Source: Caldilineaceae bacterium (GTDB lineage Bacteria > Chloroflexota > Anaerolineae > Caldilineales > Caldilineaceae). From it: DNA of 64,000 bases. A model generated the notes under the pieces. It saw nothing but the letters and a program-made list of their open reading frames with translations, did no database searches and was not told where the DNA came from. Position numbers and translations under genes: made by a program. Location of the stretch: NCBI GenBank assembly GCA_022827195.1, contig JAJDTL010000003.1, positions 62,001-126,000 of the forward strand, written 5' to 3'. Positions 52,314 through 61,615 of the stretch are shown piece by piece (the stretch's first letter is position 1; each line of letters opens with the position of its first letter).

Positions 52314-53048
52314 TCAGCCCAGCGCGGCCTCTACATTCTGAATCACCGTCTCCAATACCTTGATGCGCGCGAATCGTTTCGACTCGGCGGCAACAATCGT
52401 CCATGGCGCCAGCACCGTGTCGGTCTTTTGCACCATCTCCTCTATCGCCTCTTCGTACGCATCACGCTTCTTCCGGTTTCGCCAGTCCTCGTCGGTCAGC
52501 TTCCACTGGCGCAACGGATCGACGGCGCGGCTTTCGAAGCGCTGTTTCTGCTCCTTAGAGGAGATATGCAGGAAGAACTTGATCAGGATCGTCCCGTCAG
52601 AAACGAGCAGAGACTCCCAGTGCCGAATCTCCTCGTAGGCTCGCCGCCAGTCCGGCACGTTGGCAAAGCCCTCCACCCTCTCCACCAGGACGCGCCCATA
52701 CCAGGTCCGGTCAAAGATGCACATGCCGCCTCTACCGGGAACGGCCGGCCAGAACCGCCAGAGAAAGTGATGCCGCTTTTCACGGTCGGTCGGTGCCTGG
52801 TACTGATGTACAGAAAAGTGACGGGGATCAAGGGGGGCAGTAAGCCGCCGGATACAGCCGCCCTTTCCGGCCGCATCCCAACCTTCGAACAGAATCAACA
52901 GCGGCGGGCCGATCTTCCCTCCGATCTGGCCGCCCAGCCGCAGGCGCAAAGCCAGAAACTTCTGCTGGCGCGCCTCCAGGAGTTCTTCGTAGTCCTTCCG
53001 CTTCAGCCTCTGGCTCAGGTCGACATGATTCAGAATTGACAGTTCCAT
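52314..53048 (-). CDS. ppk2: Polyphosphate kinase 2 family protein
   Basis: A 244-residue PPK2 family protein. These enzymes use polyphosphate to phosphorylate nucleoside mono- or diphosphates, or make polyphosphate. The Walker A motif is FEGWDAAGKGGCIRRL (about 53-68), the Walker B is CIFDRTWYGRVLVERVEGF (about 107-125), and the lid region follows with WRNRKKRDAYEEAIEEMV. Length fits single-domain class I or III PPK2. The nucleotide substrate cannot be chosen from sequence alone. No polyphosphatase or ppk1 is in the window. Confidence 0.9.
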   Translation of the reverse strand: MELSILNHVDLSQRLKRKDYEELLEARQQKFLALRLRLGGQIGGKIGPPLLILFEGWDAAGKGGCIRRLTAPLDPRHFSVHQYQAPTDREKRHHFLWRFWPAVPGRGGMCIFDRTWYGRVLVERVEGFANVPDWRRAYEEIRHWESLLVSDGTILIKFFLHISSKEQKQRFESRAVDPLRQWKLTDEDWRNRKKRDAYEEAIEEMVQKTDTVLAPWTIVAAESKRFARIKVLETVIQNVEAALG

Positions 53049-53240
53049 TACGCAGCGCCCAACCTTTCTCGGTTCCTTTCACACAATGAGAAAACAGACC
53101 ATCGCTTTCTTGCGGAAGCGGGTCTGCCAATTTGCATCAGAACTGCGGGGTCGATACGCCTGCACCACCGTTATCCGCCCGCCGTATCCTCAGACTGGCA
53201 GGGACCTCGGCAACTCTCCCCATTATGTCCATTGTACCAC

Positions 53241-53579
53241 TTACTTTTCCACCAAAAATCCCTGGCGCAGGGGATGGCACACGTCCAGGAACTTGCAGTC
53301 GGTTACGGCTCGCCCGGCATGCTCGCGGGTTCCCGCAATGACTGCAATTTCGCCCGGCCCCAGCACACGAGTCTCGCCGCCGCTGAAGCTCAATTCAAAT
53401 CTTCCTTCCAACACGGTCACTACCTGCTCGTGGGGATGATCGTGGGCGGGCAGGTGCGAACCGGCTTTCACCCTCCAGTATACGAGCGTCATGTTCTAGC
53501 TATGGATCACCTTGCCAAAATAGCCGGGATACAGCTCCCGCTCGCGCACAGTCTCCAGACTGTATCTGCCCCTTCCCAT
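53241..53579 (-). pseudogene. Cupin-domain protein gene interrupted by an in-frame amber codon
   Basis: An ORF begins at ATG 53579 (MGRGRYSLETVRERELYPGY) and runs into TAG at 53496-53498. The same frame then continues AAC-ATG and encodes a cupin (83 residues from ATG 53492) with HLPAHDHPHEQVVTVLEGRFELSF, LGPGEIAVIAG and REHAGRAVTDCKFLDV. The upstream 27 residues look like the normal N-terminus of this cupin group, so TAG splits one gene. This could be a sequencing error, a true pseudogene or re-initiation at the ATG two codons later. The His-x-His metal motif is intact. Confidence 0.7.
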
Positions 53580-53606
53580 CGCCCCAAGTTCCGGAGTGAC
53601 CTGGCA

Positions 53607-53873
53607 TTACTGTTTCGTTAGCTTTGCCATCAACGCAGTCGTGGACGGCTCGGTAATTACGTCGCCGTCGGGGAAGACAATCGTCGGAACCGACATGAAT
53701 CCGTTGTTGAGCCGCTGCACCAACTCCCTGGCATCTTCGTCGCCTTCAATATCAATCTCCACGAAGTCAACGCCTTGACTCTCCATCACCGACTTCGCCC
53801 GCCAGCAATCCGGGCACCATGTCGTCGTGTACATTTTGATCCGGGCGCCGTTTCCGGTTACGCTATGGGTCAT
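53607..53873 (-). CDS. Glutaredoxin-like protein (mycoredoxin type)
   Basis: An 88-residue thioredoxin-fold protein. YTTTWCPDCWRAKSVME (active site Cys-Pro-Asp-Cys at about residues 20-23), VDFVEIDIEGDEDA and the cis-proline segment SVPTIVFPDG are typical of the glutaredoxin/mycoredoxin group of phyla that use mycothiol or other thiols. The ATG at 53873 with AGGAGA upstream is chosen over the longer frame (53918). It is followed by the interrupted cupin gene. Confidence 0.88.
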   Translation of the reverse strand: MTHSVTGNGARIKMYTTTWCPDCWRAKSVMESQGVDFVEIDIEGDEDARELVQRLNNGFMSVPTIVFPDGDVITEPSTTALMAKLTKQ

Positions 53874-54122
53874 TCCGTTCTCCTGTATTGCGAATATGGA
53901 CGACGGACCGGTACACAAGGTCTACAAAATATTTGTCCCAGTCTTCGTCGGTGAACGCCAACCTAGCCTATTCAAGTAGCGAGTATACCGTATCTGCGGA
54001 ATCTGATAAAGCGCGTTGGCCTGGTTGTCCGTCGCTTGAATGGACCGCCATTGCCGTTCGCTGATCTCAGGTACAACTCTGAATCCCGAAACGATTCGCG
54101 AAAGCCTCGGAATGACGCCAAG

Positions 54123-57100
54123 ATGATTCAGCATGCTTCGAAACCAGACGCCGCCACGTTGGCCGCGCCTGACTTCTCTAATTCACTCCAGGAAACAAGC
54201 GAGCTTGTTCACCAACTGGAGCAGGTCATTGAAGGCGAAGTACGGTTCGACGGCTACAGCCGCATGCTCTATAGCACTGACGCCAGCCAATATCAGATCC
54301 AACCGTTGGGCGTCGTGATCCCCCGCCACTCCGATGACGTTCAAGCCGCTGTTGAGCTTGCCGCTCGCCATCGCGTGCCGCTCCTGCCCCGCGGTGGCGG
54401 CAGTTCGCTGGCGGGGCAGTGTGTCGGCCCCGGCCTCGTCATCGACACGAGCAAGTACATGGACAAGATTCTGGCTGTGGACGTGGAAGCCCGTACTGCC
54501 ACGGTCCAGGCCGGCGTCTCAATCGGCGTCTTCAACCGCACGCTGGCTCCTCTGGGACTGATGCTGGGCCCGGACCCAGCCAGTGCTGACCGCGCCTCCA
54601 TCGGCGGCTCGATCGGCAACAACGCCACCGGCAGCCACAGCATCCTCTACGGTATGATGGCTGACAATCTGCTCGAGACCGAAGTCGTGCTAAGCGACGG
54701 CTCGACCGCATGCTTCGGGCCGGTGACTTCAGCGGCAATGGAAAGCCGCCAGCGCGGTGACTCGCTCGAAGCGCAGATCTACCGTGAAGTCCCAGCTATC
54801 GTGAAAGCCCAATTTGAACAGATTCTTGAGCGCTGGCCGCGCCACTGGCGCCGTGTCTCCGGGTACAATCTCGACCGGCTCCTGGCCGCGCTGCTCCACC
54901 AGGACGGATTCGCTCCAGAGGAAAATCATTCGACAGCAAGCGCCGCCCTCCTGCAGGCGCGGCTTGGGTTCGACAGCCTCTTTCAGTCCGAATACTGCGA
55001 TTCGTCCCAGTTCGAACAGTTCAATCTGAGCCAGCTCATCGCGGGAAGTGAAGGCACGCTCGCAACCGTTACCAGCGCAACCCTGCAACTGGTCCCCAAA
55101 CCAGAGATGACCGCGCTCGCAGTCGTCCATTTCGATCGCTTGATTGACGCCTGCGCCTCCATACCCGATATCCTCGAAAAGCAGCCCAGCGCCTCCGAGC
55201 TTCTCGATAAGCACTTGATGGACCTTGCCCGTGCCCAACCCGAATGGGCCAAACGCCTCCACTTTGTCGAAGGGGACCCGGAGGCCGTCCTCCTGACCGA
55301 GTTTTACGGTGCAAGTGAGTCTGAATTGACATCGAAAATGGACGGGTTGGAGCGTCACCTCCGCAGCCTCGGCCGGAAGAGCACGGTCATCAAGCTGCTG
55401 AATCCGGCTCGCCAAAAGGATGTGTGGGACGTACGCAAGGCCGGGCTGAACATTCTTATGGGTCGCCGCGGCGACTACAAGCCTGTGCCCGGTATCGAAG
55501 ATGTATCCGTTCCGCAGGAAAAACTGGCCGACTACCTGGAGAAGATTCTCGATTTTTGCGGACAGCAGGAGGACGTTTCAGGCATCGCCGTCTACGCCCA
55601 TGCCTCGGCCGGTTGCCTGCACGTGCGCCCACTGTTGAATCTCAAGAAACAGACCGGCATCGATGCACTCCGGATAGTGGGAAAACACGCATGCGACCTC
55701 GCCGTCTCTTTCGGCGGCGCTATGAGCGGTGAACATGGCGACGGCCTCGCCCGCAGTTACCTCCATCCCCGTCTATTCGGCGCCGACCTCTACGGCGCGT
55801 TGCGGCAGGTTAAGCAGGTGTTTGACCCCGAGAATAGAATGAATCCGGGCAAGATTATCGATGCGCCAGCCTCAACCGAGAACCTGCGCTTCGGTCAGGA
55901 ATACGACACCATCGAACTGCGCACCGTCTTCGACTGGAGCAGCGATTTCGGATACGCCGAAGCCATCGAAATGTGCAACGGCGCCGGCGTCTGCCGCAAG
56001 CTGGGCACGGGAACGATGTGCCCCAGTTACATCGCTACCCGCGATGAGCAGGATACGACGCGCGGTCGCGCCAACGCGCTGCGCAACGCGCTCGCCGGAC
56101 GCATTCCCCGTGAGGAGCTGTTCTCGCCTCAGATGTACGAAGTAATGGACCTTTGCGTCGGCTGCAAGGCCTGCAAAAGCGAATGCCCCTCTGCGGTCGA
56201 CATGGCGCGCATCAAGGCCGAGTTTCTGGTCCATTACTATGCCGAGAATGGTCTGCCCCTCTTTAACCGCCTGATGGGCCTGCTGCCCACGCTCAACCGT
56301 CTACTCTATCGCTTCGGACGTCCCCTAATACCTCTTGTCAATTGGAGTTTGAAGACGCCACCGGCTAAGTCACTGCTCCTCCGTGCCGGCATCGACCCGC
56401 GTCGCAACCTGCCAGCTTATGCCCCCAGCACCTTTTCTTCCTTGTTTGCCCGGAGGGAAGAGGCGGGCCTGCCTCGCGCGGACAGCAGCGAAGGTTCTCC
56501 GGATGTAATCCTCTTTCACGACACCTGGGCCGAGTACAACCATCCGGAGGTTGGTCAGGCCGCCGTTGAGGTATTGGAGGCCGTCGGTTACCGCGTGCAC
56601 CTGGCAGAAGGGAGAGCCTGCTGTGGGCGACCGCTCATCACCGGGGGACAGGCCGACAAAGTTCGCAGCTGGGTCGATCAAAACGTAGCACTGCTCGCCC
56701 CGTATGCTCGCCAGGGCGTGCCAATCGTCGGAATAGAGCCCAGCTGCATCCTCACGCTGCGGGATGAATACCCCGACTTGGCCTCCGATCGCGAAGAGGC
56801 GCTCCTGTTGGCAGAAAGTGCCTTCACCTTTGACGAGTTCATCGTTCTTGCAACTGCTGCTGCAGATGAGGTCGCAGAGCCCTCTCGACCTTCGCTGCTT
56901 CCAATCTGGCGCAACGACGCGGGCACGGCCTATTTGCACGGACATTGTCACCAAAAAGCTCTGATAGGCAACGAGGCCAGCATCGACGCGCTGCGCGCGG
57001 CCGGCTACACCGTGGAGCTAATCGACAGCGGTTGCTGCGGCATGGCTGGAGATTTCGGCTACGGGTTGGATCACTACGAAGTTAGCCGTGCCATCGGCGA

Positions 57101-57281
57101 GGAGCGGCTCTTTCCCGCCGTCCGCGACCTGCCCGCCGACGCAGTCCTCGTGGCCAGCGGCACCAGCTGCCGCGACCAGATCGTTCAGTTCGCCGGGAAA
57201 GCGCCTGTCCACATGGCACAGGCGCTGGCCGCAGCGTTGAAGATTTCCGCCAGTGATTCTGGGGTAAAAGGGACGCCATGA
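54123..57281 (+). CDS. FAD/Fe-S D-2-hydroxyacid dehydrogenase (YdiJ-like)
   Basis: A fusion of about 1052 residues: an FAD-binding PCMH domain (about 60-270, with VIPRHSDDVQAAVELAARHR, LPRGGGSSLAGQCVG and SADRASIGGSIGNNATGSHS), an FAD-oxidase C-terminal domain ending EHGDGLARSYLHPRLFG, 4Fe-4S cysteines (MCNGAGVCRKLG and CVGCKACKSECPSAVDMARIK) and a CCG domain with GRACCGRPL, GHCHQKALIG and DSGCCGMAGDFGY. This architecture and length match E. coli YdiJ, a D-2-hydroxyglutarate dehydrogenase. The frame opens at 54036; the ATG at 54123 precedes the family sequence. It faces the ADHFE1-like gene 46 bp away. Confidence 0.9.
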   Translation: MIQHASKPDAATLAAPDFSNSLQETSELVHQLEQVIEGEVRFDGYSRMLYSTDASQYQIQPLGVVIPRHSDDVQAAVELAARHRVPLLPRGGGSSLAGQCVGPGLVIDTSKYMDKILAVDVEARTATVQAGVSIGVFNRTLAPLGLMLGPDPASADRASIGGSIGNNATGSHSILYGMMADNLLETEVVLSDGSTACFGPVTSAAMESRQRGDSLEAQIYREVPAIVKAQFEQILERWPRHWRRVSGYNLDRLLAALLHQDGFAPEENHSTASAALLQARLGFDSLFQSEYCDSSQFEQFNLSQLIAGSEGTLATVTSATLQLVPKPEMTALAVVHFDRLIDACASIPDILEKQPSASELLDKHLMDLARAQPEWAKRLHFVEGDPEAVLLTEFYGASESELTSKMDGLERHLRSLGRKSTVIKLLNPARQKDVWDVRKAGLNILMGRRGDYKPVPGIEDVSVPQEKLADYLEKILDFCGQQEDVSGIAVYAHASAGCLHVRPLLNLKKQTGIDALRIVGKHACDLAVSFGGAMSGEHGDGLARSYLHPRLFGADLYGALRQVKQVFDPENRMNPGKIIDAPASTENLRFGQEYDTIELRTVFDWSSDFGYAEAIEMCNGAGVCRKLGTGTMCPSYIATRDEQDTTRGRANALRNALAGRIPREELFSPQMYEVMDLCVGCKACKSECPSAVDMARIKAEFLVHYYAENGLPLFNRLMGLLPTLNRLLYRFGRPLIPLVNWSLKTPPAKSLLLRAGIDPRRNLPAYAPSTFSSLFARREEAGLPRADSSEGSPDVILFHDTWAEYNHPEVGQAAVEVLEAVGYRVHLAEGRACCGRPLITGGQADKVRSWVDQNVALLAPYARQGVPIVGIEPSCILTLRDEYPDLASDREEALLLAESAFTFDEFIVLATAAADEVAEPSRPSLLPIWRNDAGTAYLHGHCHQKALIGNEASIDALRAAGYTVELIDSGCCGMAGDFGYGLDHYEVSRAIGEERLFPAVRDLPADAVLVASGTSCRDQIVQFAGKAPVHMAQALAAALKISASDSGVKGTP

Positions 57282-57327
57282 GCGGCTGCTATCTCAGGCC
57301 GCTACCTTCCGCATTTCGAAGAAACCC

Positions 57328-58602
57328 TCACCAATACTTCATCGCATCGCGGAATAGCCCGGCCAGGTCGTCCCCGTGCGCCGGTCTTGGCGACAGTTTC
57401 GTCACCCGGTGTTGCGGCAGCGTGCCCTCCACTAGGGTCGGAATGTCCTCTTCCGTGAAGCCAATCGCGCTCAGTCCGTTGGGCACACCGGTCTCTTTCA
57501 TCAGGTCGATGATCGCCTGTGAAAGCAGTTCGCCCGCGTCCTCTTCACTCGCGTCGCTCGTGTCCACACCCATCAGCCCGGCCGCGTGCAGATGCTTCGC
57601 CGGATTCGTCGGAGCAGTGAAACGAAAGACCGCCGGCGCGTTGAGAATGACCGACATGCCGTGCGGAATAATTGGATGACCAGGAGGGTATCCCGGTGGA
57701 CTGTAACTGCGGACCATGCCGCTGACCGGATAGCTCATGCCGTGCGGGAGATGCACACCCGCGTTGCCGAACCCAATGCCCGCATAGGCTGCGGCCAGCA
57801 GCATCGCGCTGCGGGCCTCGTCATCCTCCGTATCCCGGATCGCCCGCACAATGTTGGCCGAAACCATCTCGATCGCCTTGGTCGCCCAAATGTCGCTGAT
57901 CGGGTTCGCTCCCTGGTAGGCCGGCCGCGTCTCCGGGGACTCCGGCGCGTCTCGACAATCGTATGGCATGGCCGTCAGCGATTCCAATGCATGGCTCAGC
58001 ACGTCCAGCCCTGTGCTGGCCGCTGCCATTTGCGGTAGAGTGCGGGTGTTGTGGGGATCTAAAATCCCCAGCTGAGGGCGCAAGGCCCTGTGCGCGATCC
58101 CTGTTTTCGCGTGCAACTCCGTCAGGTCACAGATGGCGACGCCGGTCGTTTCGCTCCCTGTGCCCGCGGTCGTGGGCACGGCAATATGGGGGCGCAGTTC
58201 GCCAGGCACAGGAACGCCCCGGCCGATCGGCGCGTTCACATAGTCCAAAAACGGAGCAGGATAGGTAGCATACAGATTGGCAGCTTTGGCCGTATCGATT
58301 GTCGAGCCGCCTCCGACAGAGAGGTATCCATCGAAATCTCCACCGAGGGCGAAGTTGATCGCGTCCTGAAAAGACCTATCGGTCGGCTCCACGCGCACTT
58401 GATCGTAGAGCGCCGAGTCGATACCCTCCACCTGCAGCGCGTCCAGCGCAACTTCCACCGGCTCGCTTCTTGCCAGTCGCGGGTCGGTGACCACCATCAC
58501 TCGCCCGGCGCCCAGCTTCTTCATGTCGTGGCCTACTTCTCGTGTTACTCCTGGACCGTACTTGATGCTTGACGTGTCCATCGTGAAGGCGCTTTCTTTC
58601 AC
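57328..58602 (-). CDS. Hydroxyacid-oxoacid transhydrogenase (ADHFE1-like iron alcohol dehydrogenase)
   Basis: A 424-residue iron-containing alcohol dehydrogenase of the HOT subgroup, which transfers hydride from 4-hydroxybutyrate to 2-oxoglutarate, making succinate semialdehyde and D-2-hydroxyglutarate. The match to the mitochondrial-type enzyme is close: SSIKYGPGVTREVG, VRVEPTDRSFQDAI, VGGGSTIDTAKAANLYATYP, AVPTTAGTGSETTGVAI, RPAYQGANPISDIWA, AGVHLPHGMSYP and the end VEGTLPQHRVTKLSPRP. The metal-binding His residues are in those blocks. The start is a GTG at 58602 with GAGAGGA about 10 bases upstream; the ATG at 58581 is an alternative. It is convergent with the YdiJ-like gene, suggesting a shared role. 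Confidence 0.9.
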   Translation of the reverse strand: MKESAFTMDTSSIKYGPGVTREVGHDMKKLGAGRVMVVTDPRLARSEPVEVALDALQVEGIDSALYDQVRVEPTDRSFQDAINFALGGDFDGYLSVGGGSTIDTAKAANLYATYPAPFLDYVNAPIGRGVPVPGELRPHIAVPTTAGTGSETTGVAICDLTELHAKTGIAHRALRPQLGILDPHNTRTLPQMAAASTGLDVLSHALESLTAMPYDCRDAPESPETRPAYQGANPISDIWATKAIEMVSANIVRAIRDTEDDEARSAMLLAAAYAGIGFGNAGVHLPHGMSYPVSGMVRSYSPPGYPPGHPIIPHGMSVILNAPAVFRFTAPTNPAKHLHAAGLMGVDTSDASEEDAGELLSQAIIDLMKETGVPNGLSAIGFTEEDIPTLVEGTLPQHRVTKLSPRPAHGDDLAGLFRDAMKYW

Positions 58603-58663
58603 CGTACGTTTCCTCTCCTCTCCTCTTCAATTCTGTTCCAGACCTGTCCGCATACGTTGAAAT

Positions 58664-58690
58664 GGCCTACTGCATCAGGCCTACTTTTTT
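58664..58690 (+). terminator. Direct repeat GGCCTACT x2 / small hairpin with T-tract
   Basis: GGCCT (58664-58668) and AGGCC (58677-58681) can form a 5-bp stem, followed by TACTTTTTT. The same bases also make a direct repeat GGCCTACT spaced by 14 bases (58664, 58678). It lies in the 237-bp region 58603-58839 upstream of both the HOT gene and the membrane protein, so it may be an operator instead of a terminator. Confidence 0.25.
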
Positions 58691-58803
58691 GGCAGAACTG
58701 GGCGGTTGCCTGATGAATGACTGTGCAGATCTCTTAGCCTGAAAAGCGAATCACTACAGCCGGCAGGGAGAGAGCAGGATTCACTCAAGGTTCAGGCCGC
58801 ATC

Positions 58804-58832
58804 TTGTTCCGCCTCATTTGCATCAGTATACT
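58804..58832 (+). promoter_or_regulatory. Possible promoter giving a near-leaderless transcript
   Basis: TTGTTC (58804-58809) and TATACT (58827-58832) have a 17-base spacer. The expected transcription start falls at about the ATG at 58840. If real, the TTG at 58804 is not the start codon and the mRNA would lack a leader. Confidence 0.3.
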
Positions 58833-58839
58833 GTCAGAA

Positions 58840-61590
58840 ATGTTGCTGCGTATACAGACTTCCCTGTGGGTCTTCCTCTTCATTGCATTGGCGGCGCTGC
58901 TCCTTGCGGGGCCTCTTTGGGAACTGCCGGGGCTGCCTGGCGGTGACGCCGATTCGCTCGTTCATATCCACCGCAGCGGAGCCGTCTACCGGTCCTTCGA
59001 CGAGGGCGTATTTTGGCCCCGCTGGTTCGCAGACGTTTACCGCGGGCTTGGCTCGCCCGCATTCCACCATTATAGCCCAGGTCTGTATTGGCTGGTAGCC
59101 GCGGTCCATTGGACTGGCCTCGGTCTGGCACAGGCCCTGAAACTGGTTTTGACGGCAGGGTTTATCCTTGCCGGTCTAGGCGCTTTCGCTTGGCTTCGCC
59201 ACGTCTTCAGCACGGAAGCGAGTCTGGTAGGGGCTGCTCTCTATCTCTTTTTCCCTTTTGCCTGGGCTCGGGAGTTCTTTTCTCCGGATCCATTCGGCGG
59301 GGCCTACCCCAAGCTCTTGGCCCTTCTGCTTCTGCCGGTCTGTCTCTGGGCCTTCACGTCGCTACATCGACACGGTATCCTACGCAATTGGCTCGCGGCA
59401 TGTGTCTCACTGACTGCACTGGTCTACATCCACAACCTGACCGCCATGATGGGAGCGAGCATCCTCTTCCTCTTCTGGTTGCTCCTGGCTATCGGCTATC
59501 GCAGGCCGGAAGGCGTTCTGCGCTGCGCTGTTGCCGCGCTTGTGGCGGCCCTGATGTCCGCAGCCTTTTGGCTGCCGGCGATCGCCGACCTGCCCTTCGT
59601 GCAAAGCGAAAATGTGCGGACAGGTTATTTCGAATTCGACAGACATTTCCTGGACTTTAGGCAACTTTACAGCTTTCAATCTCCCGTCTTGGACAGCCGG
59701 AACGGCAACCCGCTATCGCCGATCCTGACTTTTGGGGCCGCATCTTGGTTGGCTCTGGTCGCCGGAATGGCCGGCCTCCTCTTCACGGGCCGAAGGGAAA
59801 CACGTGTGTGGGGCATGGCCGGGATCATCTTTATCCTGGCAATGCTGGCGCTCACGCAGAAACAGACTGAGCCTCTCTGGGAAAACGTCTCAGCGCTAAG
59901 CTTTTTTCAATTTCCCAATCGTTTTCTGGCGGTCGCGCCACTCGGCGCGTTACCCGCTGCCGCGCTGGCCATTGAGGCATGGCCGGTTCGCATGCGCTGG
60001 TTGCCGTGTGCAATATTTGTCATGGCACTTTCACTGACCCTATTCCCGTATCTTTTCCCCTCCCACACAATGACTGTGCATCTCCCTAACCTTGCGGGAT
60101 CACTTACCGCCGAGGATACTCGCTCGCTTGAACAGGCGCAGGAGCTATGGGGAATGACGACGAGTAACGAGTTTCTGGTTCGAGATGCGGACTTGAGCGT
60201 CGCCACCGGACAAGCGCCGGAGCCGAACGCGACGCAGCCGACATGGTCTACCCCCCACGGGTTTGTCGTCGAACTCTCTGATCAAAAGGAGCCGATGCTG
60301 CTTAGGGCTCACTTCCACCCAGGTTGGAGCGCCGGCGACCGGGCCACCCTCTCACAGGGGCCGGCGGGCTGGATGCAGGTATCTTCGCTGAGCAACCCCG
60401 GCCTGCCCTTGGAAATACGATGGGAAGGCACTGCCGCACAACGTTGGGGGGAACGATTGAGCCTTGCCGGTCTCATCGCTCTGGTTGCGGGCTTAGCCTA
60501 TTTGGTCGTCCGTAACCGCTCCAAGGGCAGAAGTCGCAGGCCGGACAACAGCGAACTGAGTAGCGAAGAACGCAATTTCACTTCTCAAACTTCAGCGCTT
60601 GCGGTGGGCGCTATGGCAGGCTGTCTATTCGCTTTCATTGTGGCTCGCATCGCGCTCGATCGGTCCGACAGAGGGCCCTTCTTGCTGAACTCCCCGCCCG
60701 GTCAGCTGGCGTTTCCCATCGAGGGAGATCCTTCAGAAATAGGAGACGCCTCCTCCTCCCAATTGACCCTACTGGGCTGGGAGCAGCTGGGCAGCGACAC
60801 GCCCAGAGCAGGTGGGCGAGTCAGAGTACGGCTATTCTGGCAGCCGCACGGACCAATCAAGGAGGAGCTACTCAGTTTCCTGCAGCTGTATGTACCCGCA
60901 ATGCAACGGTCATGGGCAGTCGAAAACCGGGGTGTGGCCAGGCCCGACTCCCAGTGGTGGGATCCCACCAAATACTACGTAGACGACCTGCTCCTCCACT
61001 TGCCGGAAGACCTGCCGCCTGCGAACTACTCGCTTGTGGCAGGTATGGTCTCCTCCTCTGGAGAGAGATTGACTGTTCCCGGGACGGAGGACAACCTCCT
61101 ACATCTGAGAATTCTTGATGTAGCGCCGATTCGTCCCGGGTTCATGCAGCGAACGAGGCCTGCTGTCGAAGCGACGGCAGCGACCGATGACGGCCTGCAA
61201 TTGCAAGGCTACGATCTGTTGCCCGCGGCCGACTCTCCCACGCTGCGCCTCTTCTGGGAAACTGGCGAGGGCATAGTCAACGACTGGATCACCTACGTCC
61301 ACATGCACGACGACGGGGGAGAACGCGTTGCACAGTTTGACGGACCGGCAATAGCCGGCCTGCAGACGACCAGCCAGTGGCACAGCAACGCACTGTATGT
61401 CGACCGTCGCCGTTTGGTTCTGCCAGAAGCGATCGAGCCTGGGGAATACCTGTTGCGCATCGGGCTTTATGATCGCGTAAGCGGCGTGAGGCTGCCGTTC
61501 CTGCCAAGCGACAACTCGCAGGGAAATTTCGAAAACGGCCAGTTGCTGGTCCCCCTCACCATCGAGCTCTCTGGCCAGGGATCCAACTGA
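58840..61590 (+). CDS. Large polytopic membrane protein, PTPS-related/YfhO-like, copy 1
   Basis: A protein of about 916 residues with an N-terminal membrane region of roughly 11-13 helices (about 1-365), one further helix near 570 and another near 630, and two large extracytoplasmic parts. HIHRSGAVYRSFDEGVFWPRWF and GSPAFHHYSPGLYWLVAA, the first loop, contain the Asp/His and PRW-type residues of the GT-C-like family (6-pyruvoyl-tetrahydropterin-synthase-related membrane proteins). The C-terminal half has two beta-sandwich-like units beginning LTLLGWEQLG and LQLQGYDLLP. It is tandem with a paralogue 25 bp downstream. A role in envelope glycan or lipid modification is inferred. Longest frame starts at TTG 58804. 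Confidence 0.72.
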   Translation: MLLRIQTSLWVFLFIALAALLLAGPLWELPGLPGGDADSLVHIHRSGAVYRSFDEGVFWPRWFADVYRGLGSPAFHHYSPGLYWLVAAVHWTGLGLAQALKLVLTAGFILAGLGAFAWLRHVFSTEASLVGAALYLFFPFAWAREFFSPDPFGGAYPKLLALLLLPVCLWAFTSLHRHGILRNWLAACVSLTALVYIHNLTAMMGASILFLFWLLLAIGYRRPEGVLRCAVAALVAALMSAAFWLPAIADLPFVQSENVRTGYFEFDRHFLDFRQLYSFQSPVLDSRNGNPLSPILTFGAASWLALVAGMAGLLFTGRRETRVWGMAGIIFILAMLALTQKQTEPLWENVSALSFFQFPNRFLAVAPLGALPAAALAIEAWPVRMRWLPCAIFVMALSLTLFPYLFPSHTMTVHLPNLAGSLTAEDTRSLEQAQELWGMTTSNEFLVRDADLSVATGQAPEPNATQPTWSTPHGFVVELSDQKEPMLLRAHFHPGWSAGDRATLSQGPAGWMQVSSLSNPGLPLEIRWEGTAAQRWGERLSLAGLIALVAGLAYLVVRNRSKGRSRRPDNSELSSEERNFTSQTSALAVGAMAGCLFAFIVARIALDRSDRGPFLLNSPPGQLAFPIEGDPSEIGDASSSQLTLLGWEQLGSDTPRAGGRVRVRLFWQPHGPIKEELLSFLQLYVPAMQRSWAVENRGVARPDSQWWDPTKYYVDDLLLHLPEDLPPANYSLVAGMVSSSGERLTVPGTEDNLLHLRILDVAPIRPGFMQRTRPAVEATAATDDGLQLQGYDLLPAADSPTLRLFWETGEGIVNDWITYVHMHDDGGERVAQFDGPAIAGLQTTSQWHSNALYVDRRRLVLPEAIEPGEYLLRIGLYDRVSGVRLPFLPSDNSQGNFENGQLLVPLTIELSGQGSN

Positions 61591-61615
61591 CGCTGGCCCC
61601 AGTGGAAGGTGAACT

